A stretch of 64,000 nt of DNA from Ruegeria sp. SCSIO 43209 (GTDB lineage Bacteria > Pseudomonadota > Alphaproteobacteria > Rhodobacterales > Rhodobacteraceae): assembly GCF_019904295.1 (NCBI RefSeq), contig NZ_CP065359.1, positions 3,001,001 to 3,065,000 of the forward strand, given 5' to 3'. This document shows positions 56,783-64,000 of this stretch, piece after piece. The notes beneath the pieces are model-generated. The model worked only from the letters and a program-made list of their open reading frames with translations, made no database searches and was not told the origin of the DNA. The first letter of the stretch is position 1, and the number at the start of each line of letters is the position of its first letter. The position numbers and the translations under genes were made by a program.

Positions 56783-57028
56783 ATGCGACTGAAATTTCTT
56801 ACATTGTTTCTTGGCACCGCCGGGGCCCTGGCGGCGTGCGGACCTGCACCCACACCCCAACAACAGGCTGCGCGACAGCACGAGATCGCCTGCCTGAGTG
56901 GTACCATAGGCGGCGCCCTGATCGGTGGAGTGATCGGCAATCAATTTGGCGGTGGTTCAGGCAAGACCATCCTGACGGCGGCGGGCGCCGCTGCGGGTGG
57001 CGTGTCTGGCGAACGTTACGCGTGCTGA
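56783..57028 (+). CDS. Small glycine-zipper lipoprotein
   Basis: An 81-residue lipoprotein. The lipobox is LAACG (Cys19), preceded by a hydrophobic stretch; the second half has glycine-zipper repeats (GTIGGALIGGVIGNQFGGGS and AAGAAAGG) of the 2TM-zipper outer-membrane family. It is likely anchored in the outer membrane with a stress or structural role, as in OsmB/SlyB-type proteins. GGGGAG precedes the ATG. First of three small envelope genes on this strand. Confidence 0.78.
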   Translation: MRLKFLTLFLGTAGALAACGPAPTPQQQAARQHEIACLSGTIGGALIGGVIGNQFGGGSGKTILTAAGAAAGGVSGERYAC

Positions 57029-57039
57029 GGAGATTTGAG

Positions 57040-57387
57040 ATGAAACGAGTATTGATTATCACCACCGCATTCCTGATGGCTGCTGCTGCAAACGCCGAGA
57101 CTGTCGCAGAACTGCACGAGGCCGAGTTGAATAACATCGACACCAACAATGACGGCTTCCTGTCCAAGGACGAATTCAACGCCTTCTCGGACTATGCATT
57201 TCAGGCAATGGACGAAGACAAGAACGGCACTCTGGGCCTGAGCGAAGCAAAACCGTTCTTGGATATCAAACAGTTCGAAGCCGTTGACCGGGATGGCGAC
57301 AGTCTTATCTCAAAGGCAGAGTATGTCAGCCAGATGCAGAACGATTTTGACGCTGCGGATAAGGATGGCAACGGTCTCTTAGATTAA
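57040..57387 (+). CDS. Exported EF-hand calcium-binding protein
   Basis: A 115-residue protein with a signal peptide (MKRVLIITTAFLMAAAANA) and several EF-hand loops: DTNNDGFLSKDEF, DEDKNGTLGLSEA, DRDGDSLISKAEY and a final DKDGNGLLD, which ends the protein without a full helix. These bind calcium. TGAGGAG precedes the ATG at 57040. Eleven bases separate it from the glycine-zipper gene. The target is unknown. Confidence 0.85.
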   Translation: MKRVLIITTAFLMAAAANAETVAELHEAELNNIDTNNDGFLSKDEFNAFSDYAFQAMDEDKNGTLGLSEAKPFLDIKQFEAVDRDGDSLISKAEYVSQMQNDFDAADKDGNGLLD

Positions 57388-57415
57388 ACGCCAACTTGGT
57401 TGGCAGGAGCATGTC

Positions 57416-57724
57416 ATGAATAAATGGATCTGCCTCGGTAGCCTGGTGGCTTTGGCCGCATGTGACGTACAGCAATCCCCGGTGATCAGCGGCCCTGATG
57501 GTCAGGTGCAGATTCAGATCAATACCAGCGGTCTGACCTGTTATGAAAATCGGTGTCTCGACATCAATCCGTCGGCCCGTAGCGTGCGGTCCGTCGGCAC
57601 CCGTACGATCAGAATTCCGGGCAATATCAATGTCAGCGACGGCACAATCACCCCGGCAGAATTCAAGCAGCTGGGAACGGCAACATTGCTGGCCGGTGGG
57701 ACGGGTTCACGCGGAGACCGTTAG
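57416..57724 (+). CDS. Small lipoprotein of unknown function
   Basis: A 102-residue lipoprotein with lipobox LAAC (Cys16) after a hydrophobic N-terminus ([16 protein letters not shown]). The body contains [16 protein letters not shown] with a Cys pair and no recognised domain. GGCAGGAG precedes the ATG. It overlaps the convergent phhB gene end by 18 bp. Confidence 0.72.
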   Translation: MNKWICLGSLVALAACDVQQSPVISGPDGQVQIQINTSGLTCYENRCLDINPSARSVRSVGTRTIRIPGNINVSDGTITPAEFKQLGTATLLAGGTGSRGDR

Positions 57725-58012
57725 CAGGCTGTCCATCTTACGCGCCAGCTTGGCGTCTTGTGCAGACAGACCGCCAACATCATGGGTCGACAGGACCACC
57801 TCTACCGTGCGGTAGACATTCGACCATTCGGGGTGGTGGTTCCATTTCTCGGCCCAGATCGCCACCTGCGTCATCCAGCCAAAGGCGGCGACAAAATTAT
57901 CGAAGATGAAGGTCTTGGTGATCGCATCGCGGTCTTCGACCATGGTCCAGCCATTTCTGAACAGCGGGTCCAGCAGCGGGCCGCGGGTCTCGGTTGACAG
58001 AAGTTCGGTCAT
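57707..58012 (-). CDS. phhB: Pterin-4a-carbinolamine dehydratase
   Basis: A 101-residue dehydratase that recycles tetrahydrobiopterin (and moonlights as a transcription co-factor in some species). Recognised from [40 protein letters not shown] and [17 protein letters not shown]. The start overlaps the stop of the upstream gene (ATGA at 58009). Phenylalanine hydroxylase (phhA) is not adjacent. Confidence 0.93.
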   Translation of the reverse strand: MTELLSTETRGPLLDPLFRNGWTMVEDRDAITKTFIFDNFVAAFGWMTQVAIWAEKWNHHPEWSNVYRTVEVVLSTHDVGGLSAQDAKLARKMDSLLTVSA

Positions 58013-59196
58013 TGCTGTTCCTCCGGGTTCGATTTCCTGAACGGGCCATAATCCGTCAGAATCTCGATCTCTTCTCCCACTGCGTGGGACTCGGCGTCCA
58101 GATATTTCTGAACCGCATCAGCAAAACCCGGATCGCCAACCCAGTGCAAGCTATGCGTGCGGGTTGGCAGATAGCCGCGCGCCAGCTTGTGCTCGCCCTG
58201 CGCACCGGCCTCAACCCGCGCCAGACCTTCCGCAATGGCAAAGTCGATCGCCCTATAATAGCACAGTTCGAAATGTAGACATGGGTGATGTTCGACACAG
58301 CCCCAATACCGGCCATACAGCGTTTCCCGCCCGACAAAATTTAACGCACCGGCGACGGGGTATCCATTGCGTTCGGCCAGCACCAAGGCGATGTCATCCG
58401 TCATGGTTTCCTGAGCGATATCAAAGAATTGTCGCGTCAGGTAGGGCGAGCCCCATTTTCGCGCGCCGGTATCCTGATAGAACCGCCAGAATGCGTCCCA
58501 ATGCTCGGGTCGCAGATCATCGCCGGTGATTGTTCGAATCTGCCCACCGAAATCACAGGCCTGCGTGCGTTCCTTCTTGATATTCTTGCGTTTGCGCGAG
58601 GACAGCGCAGCCAGAAACTCGTCAAAATCGGCGTAATCATCATTGAGCCAGTGAAACTGCTGCGAGTGGCGGACCATCAGGCCCATCTGCTCACCTGCCA
58701 GCGCTTCGGCCTCGGTGCAGAAAGTAGCGTGCAGCGAGGAAATTCGATTCTCGGCGGCCAGTTGCACCGCTCCTTGCACCAGCGCCGAGATCCCGACAGC
58801 ATCGTAGCCGGGTCGCACCAAAAAACGCCTGCCAGTCGCGGGTGTGAAGGGCACCGCGATCTGCAGCTTGGGATAATATCGCCCGCCCGCGCTTTCATAG
58901 GCATGAGCCCAGCTATGGTCGAAGATGTATTCACCTTGGGAGTGCGACTTGGCAAACATCGGGGCTGCCGCAATCAGCATCCCGTCCAGATAGGCTGTTA
59001 GGTATTGCGGCTGCCAGCCGGTACCACGCCCGACCGAGCCGCTTTCTTCCAGGGCATGCAAAAACCGATGTGTCGTGAACGGATCAAGCGGTCGCCCGCC
59101 ATCGGCAACCTCGGGGCAGGCGCAACTGTCCCAGTCGCTCGCGGAAATCTGCGAGATCGATGTCAGAACCCGAACCTCAATCTGTGCCTGATCCAT
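58009..59196 (-). CDS. FemAB-like / DUF482 GNAT-type protein
   Basis: A 395-residue GNAT-fold protein (DUF482): [76 protein letters not shown] and [20 protein letters not shown]. These families aminoacylate or acylate peptidoglycan or other envelope targets; the specific role is unknown. The ATG 59196 has GGAGGGG upstream, and codons further upstream lack similarity. Overlaps phhB by 4 bp. Confidence 0.87.
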   Translation of the reverse strand: MDQAQIEVRVLTSISQISASDWDSCACPEVADGGRPLDPFTTHRFLHALEESGSVGRGTGWQPQYLTAYLDGMLIAAAPMFAKSHSQGEYIFDHSWAHAYESAGGRYYPKLQIAVPFTPATGRRFLVRPGYDAVGISALVQGAVQLAAENRISSLHATFCTEAEALAGEQMGLMVRHSQQFHWLNDDYADFDEFLAALSSRKRKNIKKERTQACDFGGQIRTITGDDLRPEHWDAFWRFYQDTGARKWGSPYLTRQFFDIAQETMTDDIALVLAERNGYPVAGALNFVGRETLYGRYWGCVEHHPCLHFELCYYRAIDFAIAEGLARVEAGAQGEHKLARGYLPTRTHSLHWVGDPGFADAVQKYLDAESHAVGEEIEILTDYGPFRKSNPEEQQ

Positions 59197-59241
59197 ATCC
59201 CCTCCGCGCTGCACCTTTATCTGTGATCGCGCGCGCCGGGA

Positions 59242-60012
59242 TCAAGCGGGATGTTCGGCCAGATAGCCTTCGAACGTAACATTATCGGCAACCTTGCGTG
59301 CCTCTGCTTCTTGTTCAAGCGAGCGCACGGTCCAGCACAGGATCGGCACACCCTGTGCCTTCAACTCAGCGACCCGGGGGCGGTCAAGATCGATGACTTC
59401 ATGGCTGATAAAGCTGGCTCCAACGCGGTCGAAATCCGGGATGTTGCGCAGATGATCGCAGACGGCTTGCGGCAGAAGCTCGACTTTGGGCTCGTAAGAA
59501 CTGGTAACGAGACCGCGCGGCAAATGTGGCGTAAGGCGTGCAATCTCTGCGACTGAATGCGGGTTGAACGACATCAGCGCGACCGGGCCTTCATAGTCTT
59601 TCAGTGCGCTTACAACATCTGCTTCCAAAGCGCCGATATCGGGGCCCATTGCACCATCTTGATCCTTCAGCTCGATGAGCAAGGGCACCCGTCCTGCAAC
59701 AATGGCCAGCACCTCTTCCAGCGAGGGGATACCTTCACCGTCAGAATGCAGAAGCGTCTGGGCCCGCGCTTGTGTTTCGGTGATCTGTTGGATCGGTCCG
59801 GGCTGCCCGGTCAGACGTGTCATGTCATAGTCGTGAAACACCATGGCCCGATTGTCACGGGTGCGTTGCAGATCAATCTCGACCCCATAACCGGCGTCTA
59901 TTGCGGCACGAATGGCGGCCCGGCTATTCTCGGGCCGCTGATCAGAAATGTCATGCAGCGCGCGATGTGCTATCGGGCGCTGCAGGAACTCAGACGGAAG
60001 GGACGGTTTCAT
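59242..60012 (-). CDS. Glycerophosphodiester phosphodiesterase
   Basis: A 256-residue cytoplasmic GDPD-family enzyme. Catalytic residues are in PIAHRALHDISDQRPENS (His, Glu) and GVEIDLQRTRD (Glu, Asp), and the metal-binding HDYDMTRL region. It splits glycerophosphodiesters to glycerol 3-phosphate and an alcohol, as UgpQ does. It overlaps the ridA gene stop by 4 bp. No signal peptide is seen. Confidence 0.93.
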   Translation of the reverse strand: MKPSLPSEFLQRPIAHRALHDISDQRPENSRAAIRAAIDAGYGVEIDLQRTRDNRAMVFHDYDMTRLTGQPGPIQQITETQARAQTLLHSDGEGIPSLEEVLAIVAGRVPLLIELKDQDGAMGPDIGALEADVVSALKDYEGPVALMSFNPHSVAEIARLTPHLPRGLVTSSYEPKVELLPQAVCDHLRNIPDFDRVGASFISHEVIDLDRPRVAELKAQGVPILCWTVRSLEQEAEARKVADNVTFEGYLAEHPA

Positions 60013-60464
60013 TGAACCTCGAAAATACCCTCGATTTCAACGGCAACACCCAAAGGCAATGAGGCTGCGCTGACGGCCGAGCGCGAATGACGACCGGCGT
60101 CGCCCAGCGCTTCGACCAGGAAGTCGGAGGCCCCGTTGATCACCTTCGGCTGTTCTGTGAAATCAGCGGTCGAGTTTACAAAACCGGTCAGCTTGATCAC
60201 GCGCACCAGCTTGTCGATATCGCCACCACAAGCCGCTTTGACCTGAGCCAACAGGTTGATGGCGCAGACTTTGGCTGCAGCGGCGCCTGCCTCAACATCC
60301 ATATCATCACCGAGCTTACCAGTGATCAGATCATCCGCCTTGGAGATCTGGCCCGACACGTAGACAATGTTGCCAATGCGCACGAAAGGAACGTAGTTCG
60401 CTGCCGGAGCAGGTGCGTCCGACAGGCTGACACCCAGGCTGTCCAGTTTTGCTGCGATGCTCAT
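60009..60464 (-). CDS. ridA: RidA-family enamine/imine deaminase
   Basis: A 151-residue RidA (YjgF/YER057c) protein: FVRIGNIVYVSGQISKAD, KVCAINLLAQVKAACGGDID and GRHSRSAVSAASLPLGVAVE with the catalytic arginine region. It removes reactive enamine/imine products such as 2-aminoacrylate. GAGGAT precedes the ATG at 60464, and an alternative ATG lies 15 bp upstream. It is the first gene of the ridA-ugpQ-type pair. Confidence 0.93.
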   Translation of the reverse strand: MSIAAKLDSLGVSLSDAPAPAANYVPFVRIGNIVYVSGQISKADDLITGKLGDDMDVEAGAAAAKVCAINLLAQVKAACGGDIDKLVRVIKLTGFVNSTADFTEQPKVINGASDFLVEALGDAGRHSRSAVSAASLPLGVAVEIEGIFEVQ

Positions 60465-60761
60465 ATGATTGATCCTCATCTCGTAGTGATTCAGCGCGGA
60501 CGCTACCCGGGAAAACCTGTTTCCGAAAGCGGGAAAGCGGGATTTTTCCCATTGCCTGCAAACTGGGCAGGTCTTCTCTTATTCAGGAAGTGTTGAATTC
60601 GTGTCACTTTACGTCGCCCCATCGGCTGAGGTAAACGCGAGTTGTTGTTTCAAATCCTGCGCGAAACCTCTATGTGAGACCAATTGCGCCACCAAGGGTG
60701 CAAAGGCTGTATTGATTGAAGGCCCGGATACCGCTGGGCAATTTTCGGAGTAACGAAGACA

Positions 60762-61577
60762 GTGCCAAGTTACATTCGTCTGAAGCACCTGATCATATTC
60801 GCCATCCTGACGGTCCTATCGGCATGCGCGACGCAGCCTCAGGACGCAGCGGCGCGGGGTGAGATTTTTGACCCCTATGAAGGGACCAACCGGGGCATTC
60901 ACAAGTTCAATCTGGGTGTGGACCGATTCCTGTTCCGACCGGCCTCGAAAGGCTATGTGAAGATCGTACCAGATCCGATGGTTACCAGTTTCAATCACTT
61001 TGCCGAAAACCTGACGATGCCCGGGCAGGCGCTGGACTATCTGCTGCAAGGCAATCTGAAACAGTCCGGCAATGCGCTGCTGCGCTTTCTGATCAACTCG
61101 ACCGTGGGCGGCTTTGGCCTGTCAGCCCCGGCTGATGAGCTGAACCTGCCGCCTGTTGATACTGATTTCGGCGAAACCCTGCATGTCTGGGGCGTGGGCG
61201 AAGGTGCTTATGTGGAACTGCCCTTCTACGGCCCGTCCACCGCGCGCGATGCGGTCGGCGTTGTGGTCAACCTGTTCTCGAATCCGATCAACTTTAGCCC
61301 GACCCGCCCGGTCGACAATATTGGTGTCTATGCCGAGGTCGTGCGGCGGATGGGAGATCGCGGTCGGTTCTCGGATACAGTTGATTCGATTCTGTACGAA
61401 AGTGCAGACAGTTACGCGCAAGCGCGCACGATCTACCTGCAAAATCGCCGCTTTGAACTGGCAAGGGATGATGAAGACGCCTATCTGGGTCTGTATGACG
61501 ATCCCTACGCCACCACCGGGACCGACCCTGTCAGAGACCCCTATCTTGACCCGTACGAGGACCCCTATGCCGAATAA
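60762..61577 (+). CDS. mlaA: MlaA/VacJ-type outer-membrane lipoprotein
   Basis: A 271-residue protein of the Mla phospholipid-retrograde transport system. Lipobox LSAC (Cys22) after a hydrophobic leader; MlaA signatures DPYEGTNRGIHKFNLGVDRF, GGFGLSAPADELNLPPVDTD, FGETLHVWGVGEGAYVELPF and RDAVGVVVNLFSNPINF. The start is GTG 60762 with CGGAG farther upstream. The C-terminus is Asp/Tyr-rich (DPYLDPYEDPYAE), beyond the usual end. Overlaps mlaC by 11 bp. Confidence 0.94.
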   Translation: MPSYIRLKHLIIFAILTVLSACATQPQDAAARGEIFDPYEGTNRGIHKFNLGVDRFLFRPASKGYVKIVPDPMVTSFNHFAENLTMPGQALDYLLQGNLKQSGNALLRFLINSTVGGFGLSAPADELNLPPVDTDFGETLHVWGVGEGAYVELPFYGPSTARDAVGVVVNLFSNPINFSPTRPVDNIGVYAEVVRRMGDRGRFSDTVDSILYESADSYAQARTIYLQNRRFELARDDEDAYLGLYDDPYATTGTDPVRDPYLDPYEDPYAE

Positions 61578-62175
61578 CCTGTTGAACCGACGCCGTTTTG
61601 TGGCCACCGCCCTGACCGGGATGACAGTTGCCGCATTGCCTCTGCCCGCGTTCGCGCTGACCGAAGCGCAGGCCAAACAGCTGGTCAACAGCGTTGTGGC
61701 CGATATCACGCGTATCATTGACTCGGGTAAATCCGAAAATGCCATGCTACGTGATTTTCAAAAGATCTTTGTGCAATACGGTGATGTGCCGATCATGGCC
61801 CGCTATGCGCTGGGGGCGGATGCACGCACAGCCTCATCCGCACAGCTGCGTCAGTTCACCAAAGCGTTCGAAGGCTATATTTCGCGCAAATATGGTCGCC
61901 GGTTCCGCGAGTTCATCGGCGGTGAGGTCACCGTGCGTAACGCGCGCAAGATCAAGACCGGATACGAGGTCAGAACCTCAGTCAAATTGCGCGGCTCATC
62001 CCCGTTCGAAGTGACATTCCTGGTGTCCGACAAATCGGGCCGTGGCAAGTTCTACAACATGTTCATCGAAGGTGTGAATTTGTTGCTGACCGAGCGCACA
62101 GAGATTGGCGCAATGCTGGATGCGCGCGGCGGCGACCTGAATCGCCTGATCAAGGATCTGAAAAAGACTGGCTGA
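61567..62175 (+). CDS. mlaC: MlaC-type periplasmic phospholipid-binding protein
   Basis: A 202-residue ABC-linked phospholipid carrier of the Mla pathway. The N-terminus NRRRFVATALTGMTVAALP carries a twin-arginine pattern (RRRF), suggesting Tat rather than Sec export. The MlaC/ToluT_2 fold is recognised in QLRQFTKAFEGYISRKYGRR, GEVTVRNARKIKTGYEVRTS and ERTEIGAMLDARGGDLNRLI. It starts within the last 11 bases of mlaA. The permease genes mlaFED are not in the window. Confidence 0.9.
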   Translation: MPNNLLNRRRFVATALTGMTVAALPLPAFALTEAQAKQLVNSVVADITRIIDSGKSENAMLRDFQKIFVQYGDVPIMARYALGADARTASSAQLRQFTKAFEGYISRKYGRRFREFIGGEVTVRNARKIKTGYEVRTSVKLRGSSPFEVTFLVSDKSGRGKFYNMFIEGVNLLLTERTEIGAMLDARGGDLNRLIKDLKKTG

Positions 62176-62197
62176 TCAGAGGTATTACCTTACGCCG

Positions 62198-62234
62198 GCC
62201 ACCGCTCGACCCGTTCGCGCGGTGGCTTTTTTGT
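62198..62234 (+). terminator. mlaC terminator
   Basis: GCCACCGC (62198-62205) pairs perfectly with GCGGTGGC (62219-62226), followed by TTTTTTGTT. It also ends close to the convergent methyltransferase gene stop at 62235. Confidence 0.85.
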
Positions 62235-63044
62235 TCAGGTTGCAGGCTTGCGCGCGATCTGGCTGACATAAGACATGTAGCCAAAAAACGTGTTTGCAGA
62301 CACACGCGCCCGGGCCTCGGATTTCAGCGCCTGTGCCGTTTCAGGCGCCAACAACCCGGTCTCAGCCATTCGATCCGCACCACGGTCGATAACGGTCAGA
62401 AAGTAAGTCGCCTCTCCTTCGGCTACATAACCGTGTCCCCGGCGACGGCCCAGCTCAAAACCTGCCTGAGAGAGTACACCGCCAATCTGGCGCATGATCC
62501 AAAGGTTTGTGACGTTCTGATTGATCATGAACCGAATGAGTTGATCCAGAGGATCAAAATCGGCAATCTGCGCTGTGGCGGTATCGTAGTCCCCATCGCA
62601 GATCGCGAATATCCCGCCCGGTTTCAGTATCCGAAAGGCCTCGGAAACCACATCGTCGGGGCCGGGTACATGGCACAACAGTGTATGCGCCAGAACAAGG
62701 TCTGCTGAGCTATCTTCAAGCCTGGTTGCCTTTGCATCGCCGGTTTCAAAAACAAGATTGCTCTCGCTGGCGAAGCTGTTTCTCGCACGTTCGACCATAA
62801 CCGGTGAGGGCTCAATGCCGAGCGCGCGCTCCACCCCGCCGACAGAAAGCAGCTCTTGCGTGATGTGCCCGGTGCCTGAACCCAGCTCAACCGCGAACCC
62901 GCCCTCAGGGACAATCAAATCACTTAGATAGCTATCCCTGATCTCTTTCTGCGCCGGCTCCAGACACCGCGCTTCCATAGCTTCGGCGATACGCTCTTGG
63001 ACCGAGATATCCTGCCCGGCCAGATCGGAATACGGATCGGACAT
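62235..63044 (-). CDS. Class I SAM-dependent methyltransferase
   Basis: A 269-residue methyltransferase with the SAM motif FAVELGSGTGHITQELLSV and the following GDAKATRLEDSSADLVLAHT and FRILKPGGIFAICDGDYD. The target (small molecule) is unknown. GGGAGGCG precedes the ATG at 63044; further upstream codons lack support. Confidence 0.87.
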   Translation of the reverse strand: MSDPYSDLAGQDISVQERIAEAMEARCLEPAQKEIRDSYLSDLIVPEGGFAVELGSGTGHITQELLSVGGVERALGIEPSPVMVERARNSFASESNLVFETGDAKATRLEDSSADLVLAHTLLCHVPGPDDVVSEAFRILKPGGIFAICDGDYDTATAQIADFDPLDQLIRFMINQNVTNLWIMRQIGGVLSQAGFELGRRRGHGYVAEGEATYFLTVIDRGADRMAETGLLAPETAQALKSEARARVSANTFFGYMSYVSQIARKPAT

Positions 63045-63152
63045 AGCGCGCCTCCCTTCGCTACGTCCCAAGATAGCATATTTCAAATTAACCGGCCAAA
63101 ACCGACCGTGATTGCTATGGCCCACCCCGGGTTGGTGCGGGCCAACGGCAAC

Positions 63153-64000
63153 TTAATTCAGCCGTTCACCCGTTTCCTTGGCAAAGTAGGACACCTTGCT
63201 CATGTCGAACGCCAAGTTCAGCAATTGACCGGCCTGCGCGCTGGTTTCAGCATGCAGCCGCGCCGTGACCTGCTTGCCACCCAATTCCGACACCACATAG
63301 GTATCTGCCCCTGCGGGTTCGACCATATCGACCATGCAGGCGGCTTCCTGCACGCCTGCGCCAGCGCGGAACCCCGCCTCGGCGATATCTTCAGGGCGTA
63401 GACCAAGGATGACATCCTGCGGCAGAGACAAGTCGCGTGCATCGTTCAGAACCAGCGTTTCACCGGATTCGCGTGCAATAGAGATTTGCGTTCCCGAGCC
63501 ATTGTTCGATGCCTGTGCCGGGATCAGGTTCATCGCAGGTGAGCCCATGAAATCCGCCACAAACAGGTTGGCCGGGTTGTTGTAGATCTCGGCCGGAGTA
63601 CCGATCTGCTGCACGACCCCGCCTTTCAGGACCACGATCTTGGTGGCCAGCGTCATCGCTTCGATCTGGTCGTGGGTGACATAAACAATGGAGGCGTCCA
63701 GTGTCTGGTGCAGCTTCTTGATCTCGGTCCGCATCTCGACCCGCAGCTTGGCGTCAAGGTTCGACAGCGGTTCATCGAACAGGAACAGCTTGGGGTCGCG
63801 CACCAACGCCCGGCCCATCGCGACCCGCTGACGCTGACCACCCGACAGTTGGCTGGGGCGGCGGTTCAGCAATGGCTCGATCTGCAGCAAGGAGGCGACG
63901 TCTTTCAGCTTAGCTTCCTGCGTGGCCTGATCGACGCCGCGCACTTTCATGCCGAAGGTGATGTTCTTGGCCACCGACATGGTCGGGTACAAAGCGTAAG
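63153..64000 (-). CDS. Sugar / glycerol-phosphate ABC transporter ATP-binding protein, 5' part missing
   Basis: The last 282 codons of an ABC importer ATPase of the MalK/UgpC type (the start is beyond the right edge). Visible: YALYPTMSVAKNITFGMKVR (Q-loop region), SQLSGGQRQRVAMGRALVRD (ABC signature), LFLFDEPLSNLDAKLR (Walker B) and VTHDQIEAMTLA (H-loop), followed by the C-terminal regulatory OB/TOBE domain (EDIAEAGFRAGAGVQEA, DTYVVSELGGKQVTARL). It powers uptake of a sugar, polyol or glycerol 3-phosphate; the Walker A motif is outside the window. Confidence 0.93.
   Translation of the reverse strand, partial: YALYPTMSVAKNITFGMKVRGVDQATQEAKLKDVASLLQIEPLLNRRPSQLSGGQRQRVAMGRALVRDPKLFLFDEPLSNLDAKLRVEMRTEIKKLHQTLDASIVYVTHDQIEAMTLATKIVVLKGGVVQQIGTPAEIYNNPANLFVADFMGSPAMNLIPAQASNNGSGTQISIARESGETLVLNDARDLSLPQDVILGLRPEDIAEAGFRAGAGVQEAACMVDMVEPAGADTYVVSELGGKQVTARLHAETSAQAGQLLNLAFDMSKVSYFAKETGERLN

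Overview
The window is GC-rich, densely coded chromosomal DNA from an alphaproteobacterium. It is most likely a member of the Roseobacter group (Rhodobacteraceae; Ruegeria, Leisingera and Phaeobacter are the nearest in character). The signs are the gene orders rsmB / heparinase-like / purH / lspA / DUF3035 / paired M16 peptidases and truB / rpsO / pnp, the SDHAF4-type small protein, the Hint and RTX proteins, a CtrA-type promoter box, and a TmpA/TmpB-type organophosphonate pair previously characterised in a Leisingera. No rRNA, tRNA, CRISPR array, insertion sequence or prophage was seen. It is largely core chromosome with small accessory patches.

Layout. 1-4663: a metal-binding ABC transporter lipocalin-independent periplasmic protein (cut by the left edge, minus strand) divergent from deoC, a double-domain aldehyde dehydrogenase and an SDR. 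4733-13925: a small membrane protein behind a CtrA-type box, then a long minus-strand block (rsmB, heparinase-like, purH, lspA, DUF3035 lipoprotein, active and inactive M16 peptidases), ending with a plus-strand SDHAF4-like gene. 13926-16609: LysR regulator divergent from tmpA-tmpB. 16682-19677: dapB, rbfA, phosphodiester glycosidase-like gene and truB. 19685-31063: the usual truB-rpsO-pnp neighbourhood, split by a PLP decarboxylase, DUF1643, an RTX protein, an MFS transporter, a BCCT transporter and an ArsR/SRPBCC/DUF1761 operon. 31356-34666: an accessory patch with a membrane-anchored LuxR-type regulator, a secreted Asp/Glu-rich repeat protein, a 2OG-Fe oxygenase-like protein and a Hint protein. 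34706-45549: 1-Cys peroxiredoxin, aldehyde dehydrogenase, Ada/Ogt, MarR with a membrane-anchored isochorismatase-like hydrolase, nth-adenosine kinase, serine hydrolase, rppH, fadH. 45637-52577: a two-gene unit of unknown function, DUF4399, LysR, DUF2189, and a tightly coupled cinA-like/GNAT/CMD/OmpA operon, then sfsA. 52687-64000: map, a 59-codon gene, HAD phosphatase, rsmD, FAD reductase, Prx5, three small envelope proteins, phhB, FemAB-like, ugpQ-like, ridA, mlaA-mlaC, a methyltransferase and a truncated sugar/glycerol-phosphate ABC ATPase.

Genes are packed with many 1-4 bp stop/start overlaps, so most neighbours on one strand are probably co-transcribed. Intergenic gaps hold clear intrinsic terminators and an unusual number of clean palindromes next to regulator or transporter genes (Fur-type, ArsR-type, MarR-type, TetR-type), giving a readable set of local control circuits.

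The points most worth a second look are: the tmpA-tmpB pair with its own LysR gene; the membrane-anchored LuxR-type regulator beside a secreted PepSY-like protein with a 27-bp minisatellite tail; the ribbon-helix-helix plus HxxH-motif protein pair at 45637-46283; a possible plus-strand small RNA with an anti-Shine-Dalgarno CCTCCC motif after rpsO; and the operator palindromes.
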